Below are positions 36,870 to 45,845 of a stretch of DNA of 64,000 nt, piece after piece (within the stretch, counting starts at the first letter, position 1; each line of letters opens with the position of its first letter). The stretch is from Syntrophobacter fumaroxidans MPOB (GTDB lineage Bacteria > Desulfobacterota > Syntrophobacteria > Syntrophobacterales > Syntrophobacteraceae), in contig NC_008554.1 in assembly GCF_000014965.1 (NCBI RefSeq), forward strand, positions 918,001 through 982,000, in the 5' to 3' direction. The position numbers were made by a program, and so were the translations under genes. The notes below the pieces were generated by a model, which was not told where the DNA came from, ran no database searches, and was given only the letters and a program-made list of their open reading frames with translations.

Positions 36870-37778
36870 ATGGCGGGAAGGTTGGATTTTCTGGTCGTCG
36901 GCGCGCAGAAGTGCGCGACTTCCTGGCTGTATTACTGCCTGCGGGAGCATCCCGAACTGCAGTTGCCCGCGAAGAAGCGGGAAGTCGAATACCTTGGTGG
37001 GGACTTGTACGAAGCGCGAGGCGCGGACTGGTATTTCGGGCTGCTGGGGCAACCGTCGGAGGCGAAAAAGCTGGGGGATGTCTCGGTGGAGTATATCTAT
37101 GATCCAAGGGCGCCGGGGGCGGTCCGGGAGCACGCCCCGAACGTGAAGTTCATCCTGTCGATGCGCGATCCCATCGACCGCGTCATTTCCGCCTATCATT
37201 GGGTGCTGAGGAAGGGCGTCATTCCCGACCTGCCCCTGGAAGAAGGAATAAACCGGGCGATGAATGCGGATTCCGCGGAGGGGGACCCCGGGGTGAAGAT
37301 GCAGTATCGCGATATCATCCATCGCGGATATTATGACGTGCAGATGGAAAGGTATCTGGGGCACTTCGATCTGGATCGGTTCCTGTTCGTTCTTTATGAG
37401 GACATAAGCGAGAAGCCCATGGCGGTACTGCGCAGGATTTACGAATTCATCGGGGTGAATCCCGACTTCGAACCGCCCAGCCTCAACGAGAGGCCGAAGC
37501 ACAACACCTACCTGCGGCCGCTGATCAGTCTCGAACGGATCATCCCAAGGTCGCGTGCCCTGGGGAAGGTGATGGACATCGCAAACAAGTGGTCTCACCG
37601 GCTGGGTATCGAGTCCCGCAAACCGGACCTGTCCGGCGCGACGACGGATGGGCTTCGAGCGCTCTACCGTCCGCATGTCGAACAAACCCAGAGAATTCTG
37701 GAGCGGGTTTCCCGCGAACGGCGGCCGCTGACTCCCGATCTCAGGAAAGCCTGGTCCAGGACGTGGGGCCGCGTTTAG
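36870..37778 (+). CDS. Sulfotransferase (PAPS-dependent, heparan-sulfate type)
   Basis: A 302-residue sulfotransferase. The 5'-phosphosulfate loop is FLVVGAQKCATSWLYYCLRE (about residues 6-25), and the 3'-phosphate motif is SMRDPIDRVISAYHW (Arg and Ser contact PAPS). There is no signal peptide or TM helix, so it acts in the cytoplasm. It transfers sulfate from PAPS to a sugar hydroxyl or amino group, probably on lipid-linked precursors. One of three in the locus. It starts 193 bases after the flippase gene. Confidence 0.9.
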   Translation: MAGRLDFLVVGAQKCATSWLYYCLREHPELQLPAKKREVEYLGGDLYEARGADWYFGLLGQPSEAKKLGDVSVEYIYDPRAPGAVREHAPNVKFILSMRDPIDRVISAYHWVLRKGVIPDLPLEEGINRAMNADSAEGDPGVKMQYRDIIHRGYYDVQMERYLGHFDLDRFLFVLYEDISEKPMAVLRRIYEFIGVNPDFEPPSLNERPKHNTYLRPLISLERIIPRSRALGKVMDIANKWSHRLGIESRKPDLSGATTDGLRALYRPHVEQTQRILERVSRERRPLTPDLRKAWSRTWGRV

Positions 37779-38002
37779 GATGTCGCAGCGCCGACCGCCT
37801 GCCGCGCCTGGGAACCGGGCACGGCAAGGGGTTTCCGTGAGGCGGTGTTTTCCGGTGCCGCCTCAAGGCTCCTGAAGCGGCCGCGGGGCTATTCGATGAT
37901 CGATGTTCAGGCAGGATATGACCGAGTGCGCGATGAGCGAAGCGTGGCCCTCCCTTTGGCTCGCCCTCGGTGATATCGTGTTTTTCCGCGTTGGAGGAAG
38001 TC

Positions 38003-38779
38003 ATGCTTGCGATGCCGGACCGAGACAAAGTGAGGAGAGCGATCCGCTATGCCCAGGGGATCCTCGGATTGCGCAAGGACGACGTCATTCTCACGTCCTT
38101 TCCGAAATCGGGGAATACCTGGGTCAGGTTTTTCTTCTGCCATGTCATATCCCTGGCCGAGTGGGGGGACAGGGTCGTTGATTTTCCCACTCTCGACAGG
38201 ACCATGCCCGAGTTGGGGGTGAACAACCTGCTCCTTCCGTGGCAACACACGACGATCCCTCGAATCGTCAAGACGCATAAGGGCTGCTGGCCCATATTCA
38301 GGAACCGCAAAAGCGTTCTGGTCATCAGGGACCCCCGCGACACAATGGTCTCCTTCTTCCATTTCGAAAATGGGAAGAAAACCCCGCGTTTCAAGGGGAC
38401 GTTTTCCGAGTTCATCAGGAGCGAAGCTTTCGGGCTCGAGAGGTGGTTCAGGCACTATCGTTCGTGGGTCGACCACTGTACGGTTCTTCTCAGGTACGAG
38501 GATTTGAAAGTGGACGACATCGCGCATTTCAGACGAATGCTCGACGCGCTGAGCATCCGTATGAGCGATGACCTCCTGGCGGCCGCCGCCGAACGGTCGA
38601 GGTTCGGCAGGGTCAAGAAGATCGAGAGGCAATTCGGGCAGACCAAAACCGACCGGTTCAAAGCAGACTACATGTTTGCGCGCAGCGGAGAAACCGGGGG
38701 CTGGCACGATTACTTCTCCAATGAGGACTTGGAATACTATACCGAATTGAGTCGGAAGTATCGGCTCGCACACTATTGA
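38003..38779 (+). CDS. Sulfotransferase, Sulfotransfer_1-like
   Basis: A 258-residue cytosolic enzyme. The PAPS loop is ILTSFPKSGNTWVRFFFCHV, and the 3'-phosphate motif is VLVIRDPRDTMVSFFHFEN, followed by LLRYEDLKVDDIAHF, typical of the cytosolic-type family. Catalytic-base candidates include His in KTHKG. GGAGG five bases before ATG 38003 favours that start over an open frame reaching 37970. It is unrelated at the sequence level to the sulfotransferases at 36870 and 60057, implying different acceptor sites. Confidence 0.9.
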   Translation: MLAMPDRDKVRRAIRYAQGILGLRKDDVILTSFPKSGNTWVRFFFCHVISLAEWGDRVVDFPTLDRTMPELGVNNLLLPWQHTTIPRIVKTHKGCWPIFRNRKSVLVIRDPRDTMVSFFHFENGKKTPRFKGTFSEFIRSEAFGLERWFRHYRSWVDHCTVLLRYEDLKVDDIAHFRRMLDALSIRMSDDLLAAAAERSRFGRVKKIERQFGQTKTDRFKADYMFARSGETGGWHDYFSNEDLEYYTELSRKYRLAHY

Positions 38780-39092
38780 TGGTTCTCCGAGGCGGAAGCG
38801 CGATCCGGTCGGACCGGAGCGCAGTGCTGGAGCGACGTTCTCTTGGCGCAATGTTCCGGGGAAGGGGTTTCCGGAAGGGCCTTTTCCCGCTGGGGAGCAC
38901 TTGCAGGCGTATCAGTCGGCGATTCAGGCCGCATTACGAACGAGTTAACGAAGGCCTGCAGGACGGAGGGGGGCGACGCGGCACAGGCCCGCCGATTCAT
39001 CGTGACACATTGGTGTTTTGGCCGTCCCCCGGGGAAGCGGGGAGGAGGGCTGAAACCCAGGTGAAAACCTAAGAAGAAGGAAATCGAAAACA
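38780..39092. other. Gene-free interval
   Basis: In 313 bases between the second sulfotransferase and the glycosidase gene no coding frame is credible. AAGAAGGAAATCG before 39093 provides the ribosome-binding site of the next gene. Confidence 0.4.
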
Positions 39093-41009
39093 ATGAAACG
39101 TCGATTTTTCCTCAAGATTCTTGGACTGCTGGGGCTCCAGAGCGCCCCGTGGCTGGACTCGATCCTGCCGGGAGCTCGTTTCCTTGCCGAGGCGGCCTCG
39201 CCAACACGTCCCGCCGACCGCGCGCAGCCGGGTCCGCGCAGTGCGCCCGCCTGGTTTGAGAAATACCGGGTGCACGCTCATACCCGCCTGACGTTGCGCA
39301 TGCTGGGTGAGGATGTATTCTCCAGGGCGGCCCAACACTTCAGGGCAATGGGGGTTCATGTTGTCGTCAGGCATATCAAGTCGGGCAGCGAAGGAGCGTG
39401 GTGGCCCAGTGCGGTCGGTGCAACGGCTCCGGAGGCGAAGAACCGGAACATCGCCAGGGAAATCATCGAGAGCGCGCACCGTGAAGGGCTCAACATAATC
39501 GTCTACCATCGGCATATGGAAGACGACCACATGGCCGAGTCGCATCCGGACTGGGTGTGCAAGGACTGGCTCGGCAGGCCGATGCGTACCCGCAGGGGCA
39601 AATACATGTGCCTGAACTCACCCTATACGGACTACTACCTCCAGCGGGTCACGGAGCTGGTGAGAATGGGCGCCGACGGTTTCTATTTCGATGACTCTCA
39701 CATGCCGAAAACAGGATGCTGGTGCCAGTATTGTAGAAAACTGTTCAGAGAGCAAACCGGCCAGGCCCACCCGCGCAGGCCCGATGCCCGCGATCCCGTC
39801 TGGAACAAATTGATCGATTTCAACAACTGGACCATCGAGAGGGCATTCCGGAAGTGGTCCCATGGGTTGCACAACGAGAATCCCAACGTGGTGTTGCTGG
39901 TGTCCGGGAACACTTGGCCGGCAATCGTCGACAGGCATTTGACGGATCGCGTCTTCCGAATCGCGGATTCCGGCAAGAGCGAATTCAGTCTGCCCGCCAG
40001 GGAGTTCCCGAAGTGGAGGCTCTACCACCTGAGCAGTGACATGAAACCATTCGAGACGGACGCAAAAATCGCACTCGGATACACCATGATCAGGGATGTT
40101 GCCGATGGAAGGCCCGGACACATCTGGATATACGGTCTCAAAGACGACTTGTCGTCGCTCTATGCGGTGGCGGGCGTTGTCAGCCACGGCTGCATCGCAA
40201 ACCTCGATATTCCGGAGAACAGCATCTCCGCCCACCCGTTCAAGAAGGCCGTGGCGCTCGGCAATACGGTTTCGCCCTATTTTTCCGGGAGCCGGCCGAT
40301 GCGCTGGGCGGCCGTCCATTTTACGGAGCATGGACGGGATCAGTACCTCGCTTCGCCGGAGGCGGCCCTGACACGGGTCCTCTATCCGTATTACGGCGCC
40401 TACCGGGCATTGCTGAGGTCCCGCGTGCCCGTTGGAGTCATCAGTGACAGCCAACTGGAAGAAGGAAACCTGGAAGACTACAAGGTTTTGTTTCTCCCCG
40501 CTCCGAAGACGCTGACCGGGACGATGGCCCAGTCCGTTCAAAAGTTCAGGGACCAGGGCAACCTGGTCGTTGAAAACAGGGACGAATGGGCCTGGCATGC
40601 GAACGTCGGATCCGACAGGGCGGTAAACGATTTCCTCGCGGCGCTCGGGCCGCAAATGTCCAAGGTGCCGGTCAGGGTATCGGGCGGCCCCGAGAAGATG
40701 CACGCGGTCTTTTTCACCAACCCCGCGGGAACGCGGCTTACGGTTTCGCTGTGCAACGATTTCTCCTGGGTCCCGACGGGCGGTCCCGCGAACTGGCGGG
40801 AGCGTGCGCGAGGTCTTTCGGAGAGGGACGGTATTCCGTCGCCGTGCGATGGCGTGAAGATACTGCTGCGAGGGAAAAGGCCGCCTCGGAAGATTTTCGA
40901 GGCAGTGTCCGGAAAGAGCCTGTCCACCGGGGCATCGGGTGAAGATACCGTTATCGACGTGCCCCGTTTTGAATACATGGCCGTCGTGGTTGTTGAATGG
41001 GAAGGCTGA
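39093..41009 (+). CDS. Exported putative glycoside hydrolase (GHL6-like TIM barrel)
   Basis: The 638-residue product starts with a twin-arginine-like signal (MKRRFFLKILGLLGLQS). A TIM-barrel-like region includes GLNIIVYHRHMEDDHMA, NSPYTDYYLQRVTELVRMGA and DGFYFDDSHMP, with a C-x-C-x2-C cluster (GCWCQYCRKLF). This resembles the hypothetical glycosyl hydrolase GHL6 family. Residues about 430-500 look like a beta-galactosidase trimerisation-type domain (VGVISDSQLEEGNLEDYKVL) and a beta domain closes the protein. It may trim or release the locus's own polysaccharide; the substrate is unknown. The Tat motif implies export of a folded, possibly metal-binding enzyme. Confidence 0.75.
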   Translation: MKRRFFLKILGLLGLQSAPWLDSILPGARFLAEAASPTRPADRAQPGPRSAPAWFEKYRVHAHTRLTLRMLGEDVFSRAAQHFRAMGVHVVVRHIKSGSEGAWWPSAVGATAPEAKNRNIAREIIESAHREGLNIIVYHRHMEDDHMAESHPDWVCKDWLGRPMRTRRGKYMCLNSPYTDYYLQRVTELVRMGADGFYFDDSHMPKTGCWCQYCRKLFREQTGQAHPRRPDARDPVWNKLIDFNNWTIERAFRKWSHGLHNENPNVVLLVSGNTWPAIVDRHLTDRVFRIADSGKSEFSLPAREFPKWRLYHLSSDMKPFETDAKIALGYTMIRDVADGRPGHIWIYGLKDDLSSLYAVAGVVSHGCIANLDIPENSISAHPFKKAVALGNTVSPYFSGSRPMRWAAVHFTEHGRDQYLASPEAALTRVLYPYYGAYRALLRSRVPVGVISDSQLEEGNLEDYKVLFLPAPKTLTGTMAQSVQKFRDQGNLVVENRDEWAWHANVGSDRAVNDFLAALGPQMSKVPVRVSGGPEKMHAVFFTNPAGTRLTVSLCNDFSWVPTGGPANWRERARGLSERDGIPSPCDGVKILLRGKRPPRKIFEAVSGKSLSTGASGEDTVIDVPRFEYMAVVVVEWEG

Positions 41010-41048
41010 TCCGTGCTAAGTACACGGCTTGCGTCCGAAGTGATGACG

Positions 41049-41079
41049 AACTGCCCGAGGTCTGTCGACCCGGGCAGTT
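41049..41079. terminator. Hairpin downstream of the glycosidase gene
   Basis: AACTGCCCG (41049-41057) and CGGGCAGTT (41071-41079) form a perfect 9-bp stem with a 13-base loop, 40 bases after the stop. There is no T-tract, so it is a weak terminator candidate. Confidence 0.4.
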
Positions 41080-41222
41080 GCATGGATTGACCATTAGAAT
41101 TGCGATTGCACGAAAACTCCGATCGAGGCGCATCGACGCAGGCGCTGTCGGGAATGGGACGTGCAGTCCGGCCGGTTCACAATTCCGCCTGACGCATCAG
41201 AGGCTCATGGGAATCCCGCGGT

Positions 41223-42695
41223 ATGTCGTTCAACTCCATCAGTTTCCTCGTGTTCTTCACCACCGTCGTCATCGCGTACTTTGCGCTGCCCCATCGCCTG
41301 CGCTGGATTCTGCTTCTCGCCGGGAGCTACTTCTTCTACGGGTATTGCCAGCCCGGGTATCTTGCTCTTATCATGGCGACGACCATGGTTTCCTTTGCCT
41401 TTGCCAAGGCTATGCAGGATGCCGGAACTCAAAGAAAGAAGCGGATTCTCCTTGGTTTGTGCATCGGCCTGAACGTCTCCGTTCTGCTCGTTTTCAAGTA
41501 CTACAACTTCTTCGGCACCTCGATCACGGCTTTGTTGAGCTCAATCAACGTTTCGGTCAACATACCCCGCATCGACTTGCTGCTGCCGCTGGGGATATCC
41601 TTCTACACGTTCCGCACGGTCAGCTATCTTGTGGATGTCTATCGAGGCAAAGTTGGGGCAGAGAAGCATCTCGGGGTCTTCGCCCTCTACGTCTCGTTTT
41701 TCCCCCAGTTGATCGCCGGCCCCATTGAACGGTCTCCTCACCTGATACCGCAACTGCACGAAAGGAAAACTTTCGACCCGGAGAAGTTCACCGAGGGATT
41801 CACCCTGATGCTCTGGGGCTTCTTTATGAAGCTGGTGATCGCGGATCGCATCGGCGTCTACGTCAATGCCGTCTTCAACAATCCGCATGCATATTCCGGA
41901 GGGCATTGCCTGCTCGCCTCCTACCTGTTCACGTATCAGATATTCTGCGATTTTGCGGGGTACTCCAGCATTGCGGTCGGAGCCTCGCGCATCTTCGGTT
42001 ACGATTTGGTGATCAATTTCAGGCGTCCCTATTTTTCCCGGTCACTGCGGGAATTCTGGACGAGGTGGCACATCTCCCTGTCCACGTGGTTTCGGGATTA
42101 CCTCTACATACCCCTTGGCGGCAACCGGGTATCCCGCGCCCGACACGTGCTCAACCTCGCCGTTGTTTTCCTGGTCAGCGGTTTGTGGCATGGGGCCAAC
42201 TGGACGTTCGTCGCGTGGGGGGGCATCCACGGCCTGGGCGTGATCCTCGCCGAATGGACCTCCGGATTCAGAAAACGCGCCGTCACGATCATGGGCTTGA
42301 AGAACCACGGGCAGCTTGCGGCAATCGTCCAGGTGGTTCTCACCTTTCATATGGTATCCATGGCATGGGTTTTTTTCAGGGCGTCGTCGATTGCCGAAGC
42401 GTGGACCATTGTCACAAAGATATTCAGCGGATGGCAGTTCAATCTGAATTACGCCGGCCTCGTGATTCTACCGTTCACCAACGACAGTTCGGCCGTGGCG
42501 GCTTTCCTGGTCTCAGTCCTGTTCATCGCTTTCATGCAGTACGTGGAATTCATCAATGAAACAGGGGACGCGCGGATTCTCAAACTGTGGCGTTCATCGG
42601 GAAGGTTCAGGGGAGGCTGCCTGGTGGGGCTGGCCCTGATCATCCTTCTTTTTGGGGAATTTTCATCCACCACCTTTATCTATCGTCAGTTCTAG
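41223..42695 (+). CDS. MBOAT-family O-acyltransferase (AlgI-like)
   Basis: A 490-residue polytopic membrane protein with the AlgI/DltB pattern. It has LLPLGISFYTFRTVSYLVDV, FFPQLIAGPIERSPHLIPQL, FCDFAGYSSIAVGASRIFGY and REFWTRWHISLSTWFRDYL. The catalytic His323 is in FLVSGLWHGANWTFVAWG. It moves acyl groups (usually acetyl) across the inner membrane for transfer to exported polysaccharide. The next gene, starting 2 bases after the stop, encodes an SGNH-like partner, as in alginate O-acetylation operons. Confidence 0.94.
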   Translation: MSFNSISFLVFFTTVVIAYFALPHRLRWILLLAGSYFFYGYCQPGYLALIMATTMVSFAFAKAMQDAGTQRKKRILLGLCIGLNVSVLLVFKYYNFFGTSITALLSSINVSVNIPRIDLLLPLGISFYTFRTVSYLVDVYRGKVGAEKHLGVFALYVSFFPQLIAGPIERSPHLIPQLHERKTFDPEKFTEGFTLMLWGFFMKLVIADRIGVYVNAVFNNPHAYSGGHCLLASYLFTYQIFCDFAGYSSIAVGASRIFGYDLVINFRRPYFSRSLREFWTRWHISLSTWFRDYLYIPLGGNRVSRARHVLNLAVVFLVSGLWHGANWTFVAWGGIHGLGVILAEWTSGFRKRAVTIMGLKNHGQLAAIVQVVLTFHMVSMAWVFFRASSIAEAWTIVTKIFSGWQFNLNYAGLVILPFTNDSSAVAAFLVSVLFIAFMQYVEFINETGDARILKLWRSSGRFRGGCLVGLALIILLFGEFSSTTFIYRQF

Positions 42696-42697
42696 CC

Positions 42698-43648
42698 ATG
42701 AGAGTATTCTGGTTCAAGTCCATTGCATTCGTCCTTGTCGTGACGGCTTGTTTGTCGGCGCTCGTGGCCATGAAATATTGTTTTTCCGACCGGTTGGCCC
42801 CTCAGACTCTGGGTCTGGGAGGACTTCTCCGGGAAAAGGAAGTAGACTTCCTTTTCATCGGATCATCCCACACGCGCCAGAGCTACGATGTCCAACTCCT
42901 GGAAAGGCACACCGGCAAGTCCGCCTACCTCGTTTCCTACAACGGCCTCGGCCCTTTTCTCATGGAGCCTCTGATCCGTTTTGTCGCTGAAAACGACCGG
43001 GTGAGGATCAAGACTTATGTGCTCGAGGTTCGGGTGTTCGGTATCCTGCACCCCCCCGCGCTGCAGGATACCCGCCTGTTTTTCGACGCTCCCCGGACTT
43101 TGAAACATCGGATCTTGCGGTTGGCTTGGAACGACATTCCGGGTTTCGACCTTTACAGCCTTTACGAACTGGTGGTGGTGAGCAACAACGATCTGATCCT
43201 CACGGCTCCCGTCAGCAATCCTTTGATTTCGAGAGGCTCCTACAAGGGGGGATACCTGAAGAGGGAAAGAAGAGCGCTCCGGTCCGACGAGTTCGACAAC
43301 CTGAAAAGTCCCATGCCGGGCATCGACGCAGTCAGACCCGACCCCAGGCAGCTTGCTTCTCTCCGGAACATTTTTCAGTACGTCAAAGAACGGAATCTGG
43401 AAGCTGTTTTCGTTGAAACCCCTATGCCGGCTCCGGTGGAAGAAGACCCTGGGACTATACTCAATAAGCGGTATGTGGGCGATCTGATCCGGAACGAAGG
43501 TTTTGTTTACGTGGACGGCGCCGTGGGTTTCGATACGCGGAATCCGTCGCTGTTCGTGGATAACAACCATCTTTCCAGAACAGGACGTGAGGTGTTCACG
43601 GAACGGATGGCGGATTTGTTGTCGGAACGAAAATGGAGATCGCAATGA
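42698..43648 (+). CDS. SGNH-hydrolase-like partner of the MBOAT acyltransferase
   Basis: A 316-residue protein with one N-terminal TM helix (SIAFVLVVTACLSALVAM), the rest periplasmic. Block I is VDFLFIGSSHTRQSYDVQLL, with Ser as candidate nucleophile. A C-terminal FVDNNHLSRTGREVF supplies the Asp/Asn-x-x-His block. Such proteins, like AlgX/AlgJ or PatB, receive the acyl group and put it on the glycan. ATG 42698 lies directly after the MBOAT stop; the frame is open upstream only through that gene's 3' end. Confidence 0.85.
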   Translation: MRVFWFKSIAFVLVVTACLSALVAMKYCFSDRLAPQTLGLGGLLREKEVDFLFIGSSHTRQSYDVQLLERHTGKSAYLVSYNGLGPFLMEPLIRFVAENDRVRIKTYVLEVRVFGILHPPALQDTRLFFDAPRTLKHRILRLAWNDIPGFDLYSLYELVVVSNNDLILTAPVSNPLISRGSYKGGYLKRERRALRSDEFDNLKSPMPGIDAVRPDPRQLASLRNIFQYVKERNLEAVFVETPMPAPVEEDPGTILNKRYVGDLIRNEGFVYVDGAVGFDTRNPSLFVDNNHLSRTGREVFTERMADLLSERKWRSQ

Positions 43649-43743
43649 AGGTCGCTGTGCCGGCGGTAGAGTGTCGTCGGAGCGTTCCCGTCCGGCCCGG
43701 ATGCGATTGCAGGCTCCGGTCGCACGCGATTCCACGATGAGTG

Positions 43744-43825
43744 TGCCTTGCCAACGAACTGTGCCTTGCCAACGAACTGCCTTGCCAACGAACTGCCTTG
43801 CCAACGAACTGCCTTGCCAACGAAC
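43744..43825 (+). repeat. Tandem array of five 16-bp units
   Basis: TGCCTTGCCAACGAAC occurs five times (43744, 43762, 43778, 43794, 43810), identical in every copy, with a 2-base insert after the first. It fills part of the 331-base gap between the SGNH-like and polymerase genes. There are no spacers, so it is a VNTR and not a CRISPR array. Confidence 0.95.
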
Positions 43826-43979
43826 TTGCTGCCGGCCGCCGTTCCTGGTATATTCCTGCCCGTGCCCGGTCGGTGCCCATTTGGAAATCCTGGTGCGGGA
43901 AGTCGTTCCGTAGAGCGGGGAGAACCCCGCACAGGCCGGTTTGATCCGACCACGCCAACCGACCGCTTTGGGAGTGGAC

Positions 43980-45479
43980 ATGGAAAAAACGGTTGAACGC
44001 TACAACTCTTTGGCGCTTCTCCAGGGATTGTGTCTCTTTCTGGGTGTCGGCGCCATCGTGGCGTTTCCATTCTCTCTCGCGTGGGTTGGCCTGGAAAGGT
44101 CCGTGTTGTGGGCTGAGGGAGTATGCTGCCTGCTGGTCATGACACTCCCGACGCTGTTCCGCCGGGAATACGACGTTTTTGAGCCGATCAGCTTTATCAT
44201 GCTCTCGACGGTGTTCGGGGTCACGTTGCGTGCGATCTATATGGCTCTGTACGAGAATGCGACCATTACTCAAGAGCTGCTTCTGTACAAGCACCCCGGC
44301 GCCATGATCGGGGGAGGCGCGCTCATACTGATCGCCCTCCTCTTTCTTACCGCCGGATATATGTTGAATCTGCCGGTCGTAAGAGTCGAGCGTTATCCGT
44401 TGCTCGGCAACAGACCCTGGATTACCTGGCGCCTTTTTCTTGTCATCGGATTCTATACCGTAGTCGCCCTGGTCGCCATGTATTTCTATTTTAAGACTAT
44501 GGGACTCAAGGAGTTCGTGCTCTCGACCATCTCCACCAAACATTTTTACACCATCTCGGAATCACAGGGTTACAAGAAGACCGTGCTGGGTTATTACAGA
44601 TGGGCTGCCTCGCTGATCATCCCGGCATTCTATCTGCTCCTGTGCTGGTTTGCCGGCACCAGTCGGCGTTGGATATCGCCGATGGGCTTCCTGGTGGTTC
44701 TTACCTGCATGCTGGCCGCGGTCTTTCCGATAATGAACAGCAGTCGCCACGATGTGGTGATCATCATCGTCATTGCCATGGTCCTCTGGCACTATGTACG
44801 CGGGGAGGTCAAAGTGCGGACCATCCTGTTGACCGCCACGATGATCATACTCCTGCTTGTGGTCATGCTGGCATTGCGGGCGCGGGCCTCAGGATGGAGC
44901 GAGGTCGCCGGCTATCTGACTGGGGAGACCATCCTGGACAAGACGGTGGGGAATCGGAACTATCTCGGAATCGACAAAGCCGGCCAGATCGTGAACGCCA
45001 TACCCGACAAGCTGCCCTACGAGTTCGGAAGCACGCTCGTGACCTGGGTTGTCGCCCCCGTGCCGAGAACGTCATGGCCCGATAAACCCATCATACTGGC
45101 GGGTGCGACTATCGGCCAACTCGTCTACGAAACCAAAGACCCGAGTGGAAGCGGGGCCGGGGTACCCCCCGGCTTCATTCCGGAACTGTATTGGAATTGC
45201 GGCGTGCCGGGAACCATAGTGGGTGTTTTTTTGCTGGGCGGGTGGCTCAAATTCCTTTACCGCAGTTTCGAACCTTACATCCGCACGAACAAAGCCGCCC
45301 TGGTCATATATGTAACAACGATGACGAGCTTCTCTTTCTACCTCATGGGGGGAACGCTGAGCGGAGCAATCATTCAGACGCTCACTCAGACGATTCCTCT
45401 TTTCGCGGCCGTGTGGTTTATCCGGGCGGCCCCCGCTTCCCGCAACCAGGATCGAGAACCCGTTCCCGCCCAAGGGTAG
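43980..45479 (+). CDS. wzy: Wzy-type O-antigen/polysaccharide polymerase
   Basis: A 499-residue membrane protein with about 11-12 predicted TM helices. One long periplasmic-type loop near residues 300-410 (NRNYLGIDKAGQIVNAIPDK ... VAPVPRTSWPDKPIILAG) carries the family-like GFIPELYWNCGVPGTIVGVF. This fits the O-antigen polysaccharide polymerase family, which joins undecaprenyl-linked repeat units in the periplasm. ATG 43980 with GGAG upstream is preferred over an open frame from 43941. It is the last plus-strand gene before the IS630/NTPase insertion. Confidence 0.85.
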   Translation: MEKTVERYNSLALLQGLCLFLGVGAIVAFPFSLAWVGLERSVLWAEGVCCLLVMTLPTLFRREYDVFEPISFIMLSTVFGVTLRAIYMALYENATITQELLLYKHPGAMIGGGALILIALLFLTAGYMLNLPVVRVERYPLLGNRPWITWRLFLVIGFYTVVALVAMYFYFKTMGLKEFVLSTISTKHFYTISESQGYKKTVLGYYRWAASLIIPAFYLLLCWFAGTSRRWISPMGFLVVLTCMLAAVFPIMNSSRHDVVIIIVIAMVLWHYVRGEVKVRTILLTATMIILLLVVMLALRARASGWSEVAGYLTGETILDKTVGNRNYLGIDKAGQIVNAIPDKLPYEFGSTLVTWVVAPVPRTSWPDKPIILAGATIGQLVYETKDPSGSGAGVPPGFIPELYWNCGVPGTIVGVFLLGGWLKFLYRSFEPYIRTNKAALVIYVTTMTSFSFYLMGGTLSGAIIQTLTQTIPLFAAVWFIRAAPASRNQDREPVPAQG

Positions 45480-45788
45480 CTTGTTGCCGGCCCGCAGGCT
45501 TTCGGAAACGGAACGCAAGCGCTCCGGAGGAGGTGCGAATGCCGTGGTGCCCTCGGATGAACCTCCTCAGGCCGGGTGCCTCCTCGTATGATCGAGACAA
45601 TCCACCAGCCCGGGAGGCGACACCTCATCCGGAGGTGCGTTCAAAATTACACGACACCGGTTCGCCAGGCTGTGCGGCGGGCAACACACGTTCGGGCCCC
45701 GGGTGGAGCCATGCCATCTTGTGACGGAGGCATGGAGAAGGTGCGGATGCCCCCGAATTTCGTCCGCCGCACGGATACCCGAGGGTCC
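45480..45788. other. Gene-free interval left of the IS element
   Basis: The 309 bases between wzy and the IS630 element show no gene. Before the insertion this stretch lay directly downstream of the HEPN-like gene. Confidence 0.4.
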
Positions 45789-45790
45789 TA

Positions 45791-45806
45791 GTGTTGCATT
45801 TCATAA
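45791..45806 (+). repeat. Left terminal inverted repeat of the IS630 element
   Basis: GTGTTGCATTTCATAA directly follows the TA target site and pairs with 46898-46913. Confidence 0.8.
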
Positions 45807-45845
45807 ATAATTCTATATAATATGCCTCCCAAAAGGGGGCGAAAA

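Noticed and set aside
43744-43825. Possible CRISPR array
   Set aside because: Units of 16 bases follow one another directly with no unique spacers, and no cas genes are present.
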